NCBI RefSeq assembly: GCF_003265705.1
Contig: NW_020313044.1
Coordinates: 6,128,535-6,192,534, forward strand
DNA: 64,000 nt
From: Callorhinus ursinus
Taxonomy: Eukaryota > Chordata > Mammalia > Carnivora > Otariidae
Direction: 5' to 3'
The translations under genes and the position numbers were made by a program. Positions 1 to 11,394 of the stretch are shown one piece after another (position 1 is the stretch's first letter; each line of letters starts with the position of its first letter). A model generated the notes under the pieces. It saw only the letters and a list, made by a program, of their open reading frames with translations. It was not told where the DNA came from and searched no databases.

Positions 1-1759
1 CTGACTCACGTCCTTTGTTTCCTTCACAAACTTTTAGCCTCCTAGCAACTACTGACATCCACTTTTCCCTGGGTTCACCTTTCCCCTGAATCGACCCCAT
101 CACCCGGTGAGACGGCCAAGGGTTTGTGCCTAGTCCTTGAGTCAGCTGAATATACAAATGCATGTACCTATGCCAGGGCATCTTTATCATACTTGTGGTC
201 CACCTCCTCTTTGTTTACCCGCTTGTGTACACACGTAAGGTAACTCTGCATTCTCTCTTATGTTACATTCGTGAACAGTGTCCTATGTCACCACCTAGGG
301 TGAGCCAAGAAAATTACTTATAGTGAATCAGGAACACCTTTGTTCATGCCACAAAAAACCAGTGCGTCTTTTTAAAAAATGCTGTACGATTTACAAAACT
401 TCGTATGTGAAAATTCAGATTCAAGTAGGAAAATTAAACTTACACACACAGCTTTTCAAGAACTTGCTAAGGTGAAGAAAGTGGTTCTCTAAGTTGAGAC
501 CACCTCCTCAGAGATGTTTTGGAAAAGGGTGGGGGGCATTTTTGCTAGTTCCAATGATGGAGGTAATGTGACTGATATTTTCTGAGTGGGGCCCAGGGAA
601 GCTAAATCAGATAGTCTCATACAACAGAGAACTGTCCTGGCAGACATCCTGCAACCTAAAACCAACTCCTTTAAACATAATCACGAAATGTTTTTAACAG
701 TTTTAATGCAGTCTCAATTTTCTAGGAATGCAACTACGGTAAAAAAAAATATCAAAGGAGATTGTGTTTTGATTTGTTTGGAACTTTGCCAAGAGGTTTT
801 CAACATTTGGAGGTACAAAAAAAAATCACATCACAGACAGCAGTGAGCAAGTGGTTTTAGCATCACGCATATACACACCTGCACTGGGCTATATGGAGGC
901 TGTTGTGTTCATGGTAATTCACTGTTAGTAATAGCATTATCCATGGTAATATTTTGTGTCTTTTTAAAAATGTCTTCTAGTGTTGCCATGCCTGTGATTT
1001 TTACTGATGAAATGTTATTATAAATGATCTTTCTTTTGCATTATATATAGAACATTATATTGATCTTATCAATTTTATTTGAGTTATATAAACTATGAAT
1101 TTCTATACAAGACGGTAAAGAAGTGTTTTTTGTTTTTTGTTTTTTTATAAAAGTAGACTTTACATTTGATGGAGACAAGAACCACTGGCATAAAGCCACA
1201 TGTGTCCGATATTTGGACTGAGGCATTTTTCATTGGCACAAACAGAAGAGATCTCCTGCCGTACTAGATAAGAACAATGGGGCAAAGATTTTCAACATAA
1301 GTTACATGATAAAAAGTCTGAGAAAGGACTTTTATTTAATTGTATTTTAACTTAGCCAGCCACCTATCAAACAATCCTTCCTATGTCTAGGTCATTTTCA
1401 TTCTAACATTTGAGAAGCTTCCTGGTTACATCACTTTGCAAGATTTCTTGGGTATTAAAAATTCAGAGACTTGACCATCTAGAAGCATAGACTGCCCTCT
1501 CTTGGAGGGTGATCTGCTTTAAGATGGGAGTATTTAACACAGTTAGCATTTATAACCTTGAATTCCGTCCACCAAATGAGGTTTCTTTTAATTGAAATTC
1601 TGAAATGCCCCTAAACCTTTCTTATTCTAAGGTGGTTATATTGCAATGCTGGGCTTCTCAAAATCATTTTAGGTGGCGGATGGCCAAGAAGGAGTGTGTA
1701 TTGTCAAAGAGGAGATGAGCAAATGGACTTAGAAGACTGGGGGGAGGATGGCCTTTAGT
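1..1759. other. Unassigned non-coding sequence
   Basis: No gene or repeat family is recognised here. The open frames are short (86 codons or fewer), rich in rare residues and without recognisable domains. There is ordinary AT-rich vertebrate composition with a T-rich patch near 1125-1147. It may be old decayed repeat or unique intergenic sequence. Confidence 0.6.
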
Positions 1760-1945
1760 GTCAGGCAGACCTGGTCGGCTTTATGGCTCTCCTACTTCCT
1801 GCCAGACTTCAAAACAGTGAGTGTCCTCCTCTGTATAATGGGTACAATACCATCTACCTCACTGAGTTGATCTGAGGATTAAATGAGATCACGAATATAA
1901 AGCCTCCAGGAGAAGGCCCAGCTTATGAAAGGGACTAAAGAAAAT
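1760..1945 (+). repeat. MIR SINE fragment
   Basis: The order of MIR landmarks is visible: a 'tcaggcagacctgg' core, then a 'tcctcctctgtataatgggt' segment that matches the MIR 'cctcatctgtaaaatgggg' block, then 'gaggattaaatgag', then a degraded 'agaaggcccagctt' tail. MIRs are old tRNA-derived SINEs common to all mammals. No flanking duplication survives, as expected for their age. Confidence 0.8.
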
Positions 1946-2905
1946 ACATGAATCACCATCCTCCCTTTTTCTTTGGGAACTTTTCGATGAATCCCAGGAC
2001 CTGAGCCTTGAAAACGATCTCGTCAGCTAGACAAATGCTCCAGTAGACTCTAGAAGGCTTTCTCATAGATGGTGAATAAAAAACTTCAAGCCCATATTGT
2101 CCCTTTGATTTTCCTCTCTTGATCAGGGGTGACTCATTCTATTTCAGTCACCTAGATATTTTAAGAGTCACAGCAAAATACGAAAACATTTGAAGTTTTA
2201 TCTATTGAAAATTATAATCAACTCATCCCCTCCAGAACTATCTCCTTCCCCTTGCCCAATAAATTCACAGTGAGTCATAAAAGCAGAATTGGTGGCCAGC
2301 TCAGATATCTCTTGTCATAGATTATTTTTTAAGAATTCGATTTATATTTAGCTTATTAAGTTTTTAAATTTCTATAAAGAATATCCCCCAAATCCCCTAT
2401 TTACTTGACTTCAAATCTCAAAAAGAAATTTATTCTTTGCTACAAGTAAAAGATCATTAGTGGTAAAATTGTTTTAAGATTCCTCAAAGGTTCTCCTGAG
2501 GAGATGGGTACTGAATGATATTGAGTATATGGGCAAAAAAGGCTTTTCATTCTAAGGGTCCTGACGGAGATGGTCATACCATACATACCATACCATATGG
2601 TCATACCATACATTTCTGAAAAGGACCCTATGCTCAGCTTGCTTCCACTTTCCCTAAAAGTTGTGATTTTTGCCTTGAGAAAATAACAATTTAGTACCAA
2701 CCACTTGTGTTAGTGGTCAATAACATAATATCCCCCACATAAATATGTGACCCATACAAATGTGCTCTATTTCTGATTTTGTCCTTCCTATAATCTATCT
2801 ATTCTCTCCCTGAAACTAGGCCTTCCTCAGCATGGTCACCAAGAGACGAGACTCCTCTATGCCATTTCAGATAGGCAGCTGAGGTGCACAGACAGCATTT
2901 TGGGT
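1946..2905. other. Unassigned non-coding sequence with small ACCAT-rich patch
   Basis: No gene or known repeat is recognised. Around 2566-2612 the unit 'cataccat' recurs irregularly, a short cryptic simple repeat. Confidence 0.5.
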
Positions 2906-2908
2906 GAG

Positions 2909-2954
2909 ATTCTTTGAACTACTGTTTTGGGGGAGAAACGGTAGTTCAAAGAAT
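2909..2954. repeat. Short near-perfect inverted repeat (hairpin)
   Basis: A 19-base left arm (2909-2927, beginning attctttgaactac) is followed by an 8-base loop (2928-2935, G-rich) and a 19-base right arm (2936-2954) that is its reverse complement at 18 of 19 positions. It lies just outside the recognised antisense L1 piece. It could be a short palindromic relic, a chance foldback or part of a small RNA precursor. Nothing in the flanks decides between these. Confidence 0.75.
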
Positions 2955-2989
2955 TTGGGGGGGAATACTACATAGTATTCTCCCTTTCT

Positions 2990-3985
2990 AAAATGAGGAT
3001 CCCGCTTTGCCTTTATCATAAGCCAGTGAAATCTTGTCTTTTTCTGATTTATTTCACTTAGCATAATGCACTAAAGGTCCATGCATATTGTCACAGATGG
3101 CAGGATTTCCTCCTTTTTATGGCTAAATAATATTCCATGATATATCTCTATATACATACATCTCACATTTTCTTTACCCATTCATCCATTGACCTTTCAC
3201 TGTTTCTGTGCCTTGGCTGTTGTAAATAATGCTTCCTTGAACACAGGGGTACAGATCCCTTTTTGAGATAGTGACTTCATTTCCTTCAGAGAAATACCCA
3301 GAAGTGGAACTACTGGATCACATGCTATTTCTGTTTTTGTTTTTTTGAGGAAAAGCCATGCTGTTTTTCACAGTGGCTGCACCGATTTATACTCCCACTA
3401 ACAGGGCACAAGCATTCCCTTTGGTTCACACCCTCACCAGCACTTGTAATTGCTTATCTTTTTAAAACTGACCAGTCTAACAGGTATGAGGTGGTAGCTC
3501 ACTGTGGTCTTGATTCACATCTCCTTGATGATTAATGATGTTGAACATTTTTTTATGTACCTGGTCATCTATACATCTTTTTTGGAAAAATGTCTACTCA
3601 GATTCTCTGCCCATTTTTTTAAGTTAGGCATTTCATTTTTAAAAAGATTTTATTTTAAAATAATCTCTACACCCAATGTGGGGCCCGAACAAACAACCCT
3701 GAGATCGAGAGCTGCGTGCTCCACTGACTGAGTCAGCCAGGCGCCCTCCTCTGCCTCTTTTCTTAACCGGAGATTTTTTTTCTGTTGCGTTGTAAGAGTT
3801 CTTGATGTATTCTGCATATTAACCCCTTATCATATACATGATTTGCAAATATTTTCTTCCATTCCGTAGGTCATGTCTTCATTTTGTTGATGGTTTCCTT
3901 TAATCGGCAAGACCTTTTTAGTTTAATGTGGATTCGCTTGTTTATTTTTGCTTCTGTTGCCTTTGCTTTTGGTGTCTATAACGTA
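2990..3985 (-). mobile_element. Older LINE-1 piece (end of ORF2), antisense, split by a SINE
   Basis: Read on the minus strand, this carries the familiar L1 ORF2 3' landmarks. Blocks such as 'ggctaaataatattccat' (3121-3138 on +) are the reverse complement of the region encoding the end of ORF2. The part at 3770-3985 corresponds to ORF2 sequence further upstream in the element. A carnivore SINE (3634-3746) interrupts it. The reading frame is heavily broken and no intact ORF is present. It ends abruptly near 3985, where an unrelated inverted repeat begins. Confidence 0.85.
3634..3746 (-). mobile_element. Carnivore tRNA-derived SINE, antisense, old and short
   Basis: It starts with 'aaaaagattttatttt', the reverse of the A-rich SINE tail. 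It ends in 'gactgagtcagccaggcgcc', the reverse of the tRNA-like head with its A box. It is only about 113 bp, so the middle is shortened compared with the roughly 200-bp SINEs elsewhere in the window. It is inserted into the antisense L1 and is therefore younger than that L1. Confidence 0.85.
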
Positions 3986-4012
3986 AAATATTAAAGATGA
4001 AGGAAGGAAGCT

Positions 4013-4114
4013 GATGTCCTCTAGTCATGCCTTGAGTTACACTTTACTTGTTAATGAAGACTACTACTAATAGTAATTATAATAGTTTAACTCAAGAAAT
4101 GGCTAGAGGACATC
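4013..4114. repeat. Inverted repeat of about 100 bp with 26-bp arms
   Basis: The left arm 4013-4038 (starts gatgtcctctag) and right arm 4089-4114 are reverse complements at 23 of 26 positions, with a 50-base AT-rich spacer. The element sits exactly between two antisense L1 segments that do not join directly. This layout resembles a small non-autonomous DNA transposon or a foldback formed during rearrangement. I see no clear target-site duplication. Confidence 0.7.
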
Positions 4115-4194
4115 GATCAAGAATGGCATTAAGTTCTCATGTTATCCTCATATAAATATCTCGGATTTACTGGCTTTTTAGCTATATTTCTTTG

Positions 4195-5655
4195 TATTAT
4201 TATTATTTGTGGCTGCCCTGGGGATTATAATATACATCCATAACTATTTGCTGTCTATGTACAGATAGTATTTTACCATTTCAGGTAAAGTGTGGAAATG
4301 TATCCATACTGGGCCATATCCACTCTCCCTTCCTTTGTGCTAAAGTAGTTGGTTGTATTACATCTCCATACCTTACAAACCCCACCAATCAATATTACAA
4401 ATTTTGCTTTAAATTGTTCTATGGCTTGTAAATAAATTAAGAGGAAAAATATCAAAAATTATAAAAGTATTTTGCATTTATCCAGATATTTACCCTTTTC
4501 AATGCTTTTCATTCTTTTCTTAGGATTTGAATTTCCATTTGTATTATTTTCCCTTCATCCTGGAGCACTTTCTTTAGATGATCTTCAAGATCAGGTCTGC
4601 TGGTGACTATTTTAGTTTTGTTTTATGTGAAAATGTCATCAGCCTTCAGTTTGTAGGATATATTTGCTGGGTGATTAATTATGATTTGGCCATTTCTATT
4701 CTCTCTTAGCACTTTAGAGGTGTCACTCTACCCTCTTCTGGCCTCCATAATTCTGCTGAGAGACAAATCAGTAATCAGATCACTGTTTCCCTGGATAATA
4801 TGGGCTGTTTTTCTCTTACTACTTTCAAGGTTTGCTTTTTATCCTGGGATTTCAACAGTTTGACTATGATGAGCCTTAGTGAGGGCTTCTTTAGGTTTAT
4901 TCTGCTTGGTTTTCATTGATTATCATGTATCTTTATATCTGTGTTTAATTAAATTTAGTAATTTATTGGTCATTAATTCTTCAAATATTTTCACTTCTCC
5001 ATTCTCTCTCCCTTCGCCTTACACAATTCCATTTACACATTCCACATATATTGGACTATGTGATATTATCTAACAGGTCTCTGAGACTTCATTCTTTTAC
5101 TTCTTTTTTCTCCTGTTATTCACTTCGGATAATTTTTGTTGATCTATCTTCAAGTTCATTTGTTATTTTCTTCCACATCTCCATCCAACTCTTAAGTGAG
5201 CAGCTAATTTTTTTAAATTTCAGATACTACATTTTTTTGGATCTAGAATTTCCATTTCATTCTTTTTTATTGTTCCTATTTCTCTGAGGAGACCTCATGC
5301 CTTTTCCTTCACCATGAGGTGCACCATTTAGGATAAGCTGTAAGAACCACATTAAAATTCTAGCCTTTTAGTTCCATCATCTGGTTTATTCTGGGGTCAG
5401 ACTCCATTGACTTTCTCTTCTCTTGAGAACATGCTCCACTTTCTTGATTCTTTGCATGTGGAGTAATTTTGGATTGTATCTTTAACACTGTGAATATTTA
5501 GTTGTATAGGTTCTGGATGCTTGTTACTTCCCTCTGGTATTTCTTTCATTTTAGCTGGCAATTGTCTTATGAACTTAAACTTCATGCTGTTTCTTGGATG
5601 GCAGCTGCAGTCTCATTTGGTCTCTTGTCTTCAGCTGACTTGCTTTGAGTCTCTA
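4195..5655 (-). mobile_element. Ancient LINE-1 3' UTR, antisense
   Basis: Read on the minus strand this matches the long 3' untranslated region of old mammalian L1 (L1M group). Recognisable + strand blocks include 'gccctggggattataata' (about 4214), 'caggtctgctggtgac' (about 4592), 'tttgctgggtg' (4661) and the 'tcttctggcct' block near 4734-4744. Open frames of 60-78 codons on the + strand here are phenylalanine- and serine-rich artefacts of the T-rich strand. Subfamily assignment would need RepeatMasker. Confidence 0.75.
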
Positions 5656-5672
5656 CCCTGCATGCCTAGTTT

Positions 5673-5862
5673 TTTTTTCTTTTTTTTTTAAGCTTTCATT
5701 TAATTATTTGAGAGAGAGACAGAGCTCACGAGTGGGGGTGGGGAGGAGCAGAGGGAGAGGGAGAAGCAGGGATCCCAATGTGGGGGTTCAATGCCAGGAC
5801 CCCAGATCATGACCTGCACTGAAGTTACTTGCTTAACTGACTGAGCCACCCAGGCACCCCAA
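5673..5862 (-). mobile_element. Carnivore SINE, antisense, with target-site duplication
   Basis: The T-rich start (reverse of the poly-A tail), purine-rich 'gagagagagacagagc' region and terminal 'gactgagccacccaggcacccc' (reverse of the tRNA-like head) are all present. It is flanked by an 18-base direct repeat, accctgcatgcctagttt at 5655-5672 and accctgcatgcatagttt at 5863-5880 (one mismatch), the mark of L1-driven insertion. Confidence 0.93.
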
Positions 5863-5880
5863 ACCCTGCATGCATAGTTT

Positions 5881-7489
5881 AACAGTCAGCCAGAGATAGG
5901 ATAAACAGAATTTGGAAGTTCTCTAGATATCTCCTTGTGATGATTCCCCCATTCTTTTTGGTGTGTTCTGGTTTCCCCGGCCAGAAAGACTCCATCTTTT
6001 TTCATAGGCACCCCTGCTGCCTTGCACCACTGCCCTTAGCCTACCTACCTACCATGAGCATGGGAACTTCATTTATACAGCTCCTCTCTTATCCACTCCC
6101 AAGTGTGTACTCACTACTAGAGTGCATCTTCTGTTCATTCCCCAATATCTCCAGCTTTTTGGATTATGTGAAGGTTCAAAGCTATTTTCTGTAGGGAAGT
6201 CATCCAATAAGGTCTTATTACATCATACCCAGTACTCCTACTGATCGACATTCATTATCAGTGTGGAAAGTTGAGACACTCCGGGAAGCCCCAGTATTGA
6301 AAAGATATTGAGAATGCACATGAGAATTGCTTAGAACCTCAGCCAGTTTCCTTAAAGAATATCGACCAAGCTTTTCTTTTCACTAAGAAATACCACAACC
6401 ATTTAAGATCACTTACACCACCCTTAATCACTAGACTCAAAGTTATAAAATAAGTAAGTTATTTTGATAGAATTTGGTTTTCAGAAATTCATCTGACTAT
6501 AGCTCCATTTCCCAAAATTATCCTCAGTGTACTTCAAAGACTGGGGGATAGTTTGAGCCTCCCATTTTTGTAACCCCGAAGGTTGCCAGTCTATAGCTTG
6601 GGAGATTGCATGGAAAAGGGTTTGACCCAGTTTGCCTTTATGGGGTCAGTTCACACAGTCTTACCCTGCCCTCTTTCTTTTCTTCCAAATGAGATTTGCC
6701 TCAACCCTAGAACTTTGTGGCTTAGGTTCTATCCCTGCTGGTTATTTTCTCTCTGAAGCCACCATCTTCAATGACATTATAATCATGTGTGTGTCACAAG
6801 CTGAGAAGTAATATGTTCAGATGAAAGATACACAACAGGAGATGGGTACTAGGAAATAACCTGGTTTTAATCATGTGTCACTTATAATAGGACACAAAGG
6901 ATAAGATATATTAAAAATATAAATAGGAATTTTACCCATTTTCCATTTGACCTCGGAATTTCTTTTACATTAGTGCCTTGAATTTTTTATTAAGTCCACT
7001 CTGGTGGACCAAACAGGCAAAAAGAATTAAGCCTACCTTACTAGTTTGCCAGCAGCATCAGTATCTATTTAGACTAGAACAACCTTCCTTGTGTTACCAA
7101 AAAAAAAAAAAAAAAAGTATAGAAACAAGGTTCAAAGTTTACTAAAATGTTAAGAACAGTTATTGCTGTTAAGATGAGGTTAAAGAAATTGATACTTTCA
7201 TCTTTTTACTGGCAGGAAAATATATTTAAGATCATGATCCTTAAACCAAAGCCAGAATCAGCACCATCCAAATAAATGGATACTAAATAGAATTTGGGTG
7301 TAGGCTATAGGAACTCAGATTTGCCAGGACTCTGTAGGGTTGATATAAGAACACAACAGCACTGCATTTACTTTTTCTAGGACCAATCCTCAGCCCCACT
7401 ACACTCTTTTTCTCTCCCCTTATTCCTGTCTTCGCGGATTCATTGTTTTAAAAATAATCCTTGTATTGTCCTTTTAGCAGTTCTCGAAG
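5881..7489. other. Unassigned non-coding sequence
   Basis: No gene or recognisable repeat family apart from an uninterrupted run of 18 A at 7099-7116, which may be the tail of an element too decayed to name. Confidence 0.5.
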
Positions 7490-7760
7490 AGATCAGAGGC
7501 ACTGTTCTAGGCCTTGAAACTAGAGCAGTGAACAAGATGGAAGTCTCATACTCTCCTGAGCTTATGTTCTAGTGGGTTGTTAGTATACAGCCAAGTAGAG
7601 ACACAAGACAATTTCAGATAGTATTAAGTCTTAAGAATTAAAGAGAGTAGGGGCAATTAGAGTACAAGAGATGCAGGGCAGGGGGATGGATGGTCACTTT
7701 AGGAAGGGTCAGCAAGGAAGTTCATCTGAGCTGATGACATCAGAGTTAAGACAAGCTGTG
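7490..7760 (+). repeat. Ancient mammalian interspersed repeat, family not assigned
   Basis: It contains the common block 'gcactgttctaggc' followed by 'agcagtgaacaagatgg' and 'gagcttatgttctagtggg'. This order recurs through mammalian genomes and in this window at 11395, 13845, 58360 and 59730. I recognise the pattern but cannot name the family safely without a library search. Confidence 0.55.
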
Positions 7761-8492
7761 ACAGGAAGGAACTAGTTTCATGAAGTTCTAAGAGCATAGA
7801 TTAAATCCACGGTGTGTTTTATAATAGATGGTGTCACAGAAACAAGAGAAAGTGTTATCTATGTTTAACGTCTTAAGGAAATAAACCAACATATCTACAG
7901 TGGTTACCTCTGGATGTAGATTATAATCTGGGAATCCATTTGCCGCTGCCTAGTTTTCCCTATTTTGAATAATGAGAAAAAGACTTTGAAGGAGCTCAAA
8001 ATATGTCTAGAGGGAGATACACAGCCCAAAGCAAAAACAACATGAGATCACTATAAGCAGTACTTAACCAGCTCAAAATAATTGAGCACTGTGGATTGGA
8101 GGGAGTCCCAAAACACAGAGTGAGACAGACAGAACTCTTCAGTGGCTGGACAAATTGCAGTGGGGTCAAACAGGCACGGGAGAATTCCTTGCTCTGTCGT
8201 GGCCACATTCGTGCCAACAGGGGCCAGAGGGAGAGCTGCCCCTGCAGGGAGCCCCCCGGGGACAAATGCTGCTTTCTGGAAGGAGTTCCATTCTCAACAC
8301 TAAGAGGAGAAAGGCACACAAGGCATTGCTAGAGAAAAGCGAGGTGTAGGAACAGGCATACTGACAAAGAAGAACCTGTTGGCACTTCTAGATTCACATG
8401 TGCAGAGGTATTTTAAATACAAATCCTTAGTTTAACAAAAGTTATTTGTCTTTATCTTCAATCATAGCTCTTCAACGGCAATGTAAGTAAAC
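7761..8492. other. Unassigned non-coding sequence
   Basis: Open frames on both strands near 7996-8349 (up to 107 codons) overlap each other on opposite strands in a slightly GC-richer patch. They show no domain or recognisable similarity. Nothing else is seen. Confidence 0.5.
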
Positions 8493-8505
8493 AAAACATG
8501 AGCTT

Positions 8506-8708
8506 TTTTTTATTTTTTAAAAGATTTTATTTAATTATTTGACAGAGAGAGGGACAGTGAGAGAGGGAACACAAGCAGGGGGAGTGGGAGAGGGAGAAAC
8601 AGGCTTCCCGCGGAGCAGAGAGCCCAATGCAGGGCTCGATCCCAGGACCCTGGGATCATGACCTGAGCCGAAGGCAGACGCTTAACAACTGAGCCACCCA
8701 GGTGCCCC
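8506..8708 (-). mobile_element. Carnivore SINE, antisense, near full length
   Basis: This is a complete antisense copy. It has a poly-T start, 'aagattttatttaattattt', a GA-rich middle, 'cgaaggcagacgcttaac' and terminal 'gagccacccaggtgcccc'. The 13-base target-site duplication aaaacatgagctt is perfect at 8493-8505 and 8709-8721. The low divergence from its sister copies in the window suggests a fairly recent insertion. Confidence 0.95.
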
Positions 8709-8721
8709 AAAACATGAGCTT

Positions 8722-10510
8722 CTAACTAAATGAAAGCATATGCTATGTGAAGATATTCTTGTGTCTTCATTTTTATTTTAAAATTTGCCTCTGGTTCTAG
8801 GAATCAGGGACAAGATTGGAAAGACAAAATATACATCAACTTGAAGCTCATGTTTGGCTAGAGTCCAAGAAAAAAAAGTTGCAAGTGTTTGGGTGGAGGT
8901 CTAAATTTAGACCGAGAAGCCCACCATTTCAATATAGAACCAAAAAATTCTTCATTGGTCAGAACTGGGTTTTCATCCCTCCCACCCCCGGGTGCCAGTC
9001 ATGATGGCATTTATGTACCCTGCTCTCATGTACCGCAAAGCTTGGGGAAGGAGCCAAGCAGAGGAGAGGACTTCCTTGATCATGGTCAAGAAGGGTGGAG
9101 GAACTTTGGCGCCTGCAGTTTAGGACTTGCTCCTGAATATGCTACGAGCCTGGCTCCCAGCACGGAAGTTGTTGATGATGCTCTGTGGGAACACCCCAGC
9201 TCACTGGAGCCACCACAGAGATTTATGTAACTGTTGCAGAGTGGCCTCAGAGAAGCAACCCACAGGCCCAGTTTGGCCTTGTTGGACACACTTGGCTTGG
9301 GCGATTCTTCTTTTTTAAAAAATTGCTCCAATATTTAGAAATTGGAAGAATAACCCAAGTTTCTGTATTTTGTTTGGGAAAATCACAAGATCTGGCACCT
9401 CTGGGTCAACATTCTTATGTGTGTCATACTTGGCAGGAACTGGTAGTGGCTGCTCCCAGATGCATACATTTCCCACCTGGCCCCTCGTACTCATTTACAT
9501 TATCTTATATGCACTTCTGTTTGCTCTTTCTGTGGGAGCTAGGGTTGGACCAAAATAGTCAGCCTTTTTCACTGTGGCTCATGATGCTGGTCATAAACAG
9601 AGGAGAGTTGGCTGGAGACAGTTGAAATAGCCAATGTTCATGTACATGTTAATTCAATCTCTACCCCTTGAGCAAGAAAGACTTTTCCTGCTTCCCCTAG
9701 AAACTGAGAGCATGGTTAAGAACACTTGGGGATGACCTTCAGGTGGGTCAGTTTTAGATCAATAAGAAGGGAAGCATTAATGAGAAATCTGTCATTCTCA
9801 TTTCCTTTCTGTGTGACTCTTCTCTTTCTTAAGGACATTTTTGTTCTCTACCATATCCCCCGGGGGATTTTAAAAGAAGTATTTGGGAGGGAGTTTCAAG
9901 GGAGAGTCACAGATTTTAATGAGAAGACTTAAAAAAATATTTATTCAAGCGCCAGAGATCATATTTTAACCAGATTTCCTGGTCTGGGGATGGCTGGCAA
10001 GTGGCCCACAGCCAGGCAGGCAATCATCAAGGGAGGGGTGACTCACACACTGAGGGGCGTTCAGAGAAGATGACCCAAAACTTTGGAAAGTCTAGTATTA
10101 ACTCACATTAGAAAACAGAGCCAAACAAGGATACTTTCCACTGCTACCCTCCTCTCCCCACTCTTACTGCCTTGAATTTTATCTGTAAGTGTATTTATAA
10201 GGGCTTTCTGAAGTTATTTGTGGGCAAGGAGAATAAAGTGGCCTTTTCATATGGTCACACTCCTGGTGGAAAATCACCATGTGTGCAATTTTATAAAGCA
10301 AAAGGATCTTTCACACAAGCTTGGAATCTCCTCTCCTTTATTTGTACTATTCAATAAAGTAGATATTCCCTGACTCCCCAAAATGTAGTAGTTCAAGCTT
10401 GATACAGAATATGGGCTCCGGCCTTGATGTGGATCTGGGCCAGAGCTACCTGCTTTGATTCTTCGTGGAAGGGAAACCACTCGTGAGCACATGCCATGAC
10501 AAATGGGCCA
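8722..10510. other. Unassigned non-coding sequence
   Basis: The longest open frame, 9185-9625 (+, 146 codons), overlaps several other open frames in other phases and on the minus strand. It has no recognisable domain and probably arises by chance. No repeat family is recognised. Confidence 0.5.
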
Positions 10511-10720
10511 TTATTTATTTATTTATTTATTTTTATTATGTTATGTTAATCACCATACATTACATCATTAGTTTTGGATGTAGTGTTCCATGATTCACTG
10601 TTTGTGTATAACACCCAGTGCTCCACGCAGTACGTACCCTCTTTAATCCCCATCACCAGGCTAACCCATCTCCCTACCCCCTCCCGTCTAGAACCCTCAG
10701 TTTGCTTCTCAGAGTCCATA
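10511..10720 (-). mobile_element. 5'-truncated LINE-1 3' end, antisense
   Basis: The sequence is the reverse complement of the last 200 bases of the full-length L1 at 24000-24206. It runs from the A-rich tail (here ttatttatttatttat) back to 'cagagtccata'. It contains only the second of the two 3' UTR units. The short direct repeat gggccatt flanks it at 10504-10511 and 10721-10728, so it looks like an independent, strongly 5'-truncated insertion. It is C-rich on this strand, which is G-rich in the sense direction. Confidence 0.9.
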
Positions 10721-10783
10721 GGGCCATTTTAGTGTCTCCAGGATTATTTGGTAGGTAGAAAAAATAAGAAAGTATCCCCCTCC

Positions 10784-10920
10784 TTTTTTTTTTTAAGATT
10801 TTATTTATTTTACAGAGAGAGCAAGAGAGCACAAGCAGGGGAACAGTAGAGGGAGAGGGAGAAGCAGGCTCCCCGCTGAGCCGAAGGCAGATGCTTAACC
10901 ATCTGAGCCACCCAGGCACC
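10784..10920 (-). mobile_element. Carnivore SINE, antisense, internally deleted
   Basis: The ends are both present (poly-T with aagattttatttatttt, and gagccacccaggcacc). However, the sequence passes directly from 'ggctccccgc' to 'tgagccgaaggc', so roughly 55 bases of the usual middle (cggagcaggg...catgacc in sister copies) are missing. The flanks share 'ccccctcc' (about 10776-10783 and 10920-10928), compatible with a target-site duplication, although the C run makes the boundary ambiguous. Confidence 0.9.
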
Positions 10921-11137
10921 CCCCCTCCTGACTTTTTTAAAAGCTTCTTGCCTCAGCCTCAAGTACCAATAAGTATCAATATTTCTATTAGCCATTTAGT
11001 TATGCATTTAGCTCTAACATACTTAGCTACTGAGAGGTAAAATTTAACTCTAAAGGGAGGCACGCATGAGCCATCTTGTAGAGCTCAGTAGACTGTTAGA
11101 TTAGAAAAAAACTTTCTGTATTAAAGAAAATACTTGA

Positions 11138-11336
11138 GGCGCACCTGCGTGGCTCAGTTGGTTAAGTGTCTGCCTTGGGCTCGGGTCATGGTCTTGGGAT
11201 CCTGGGATTGGCCCTGCATTGAGTTTCCTGCTCATGGGGGAGTCTGCTTCCTCCTCTCTCTCTGCCCCCCCGCCATTTCTATGCTCTCTCTTTCTCAAAT
11301 AAATAAAATCTTAAAACAAACAAACAAAAAAACCCC
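11138..11336 (+). mobile_element. Carnivore SINE, sense strand
   Basis: The tRNA-like head 'gcgtggctcagttggttaag' contains the RNA polymerase III A-box region. It is followed by the 'ggatcctgggattggccctg' B-box area (degraded), the CT-rich stretch, and an 'aaataaataaaatctt' tail with A-rich end. The flanking repeat gaaaatacttga (11126-11137) and gaaaatacctga (11337-11348) differs at one base. Confidence 0.93.
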
Positions 11337-11394
11337 GAAAATACCTGAAACTCTTTAAAACATTTCCTTGGGCTAACAAGACCCACAAGAGTTT

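Noticed and set aside
4681..5287. Series of hydrophobic frames resembling membrane proteins
   Set aside because: They are produced by the T-rich antisense strand of an old L1 3' UTR.
9185..9625. 146-codon + strand open frame
   Set aside because: Overlaps other frames on both strands. No recognisable domain or similarity. Length is compatible with chance.
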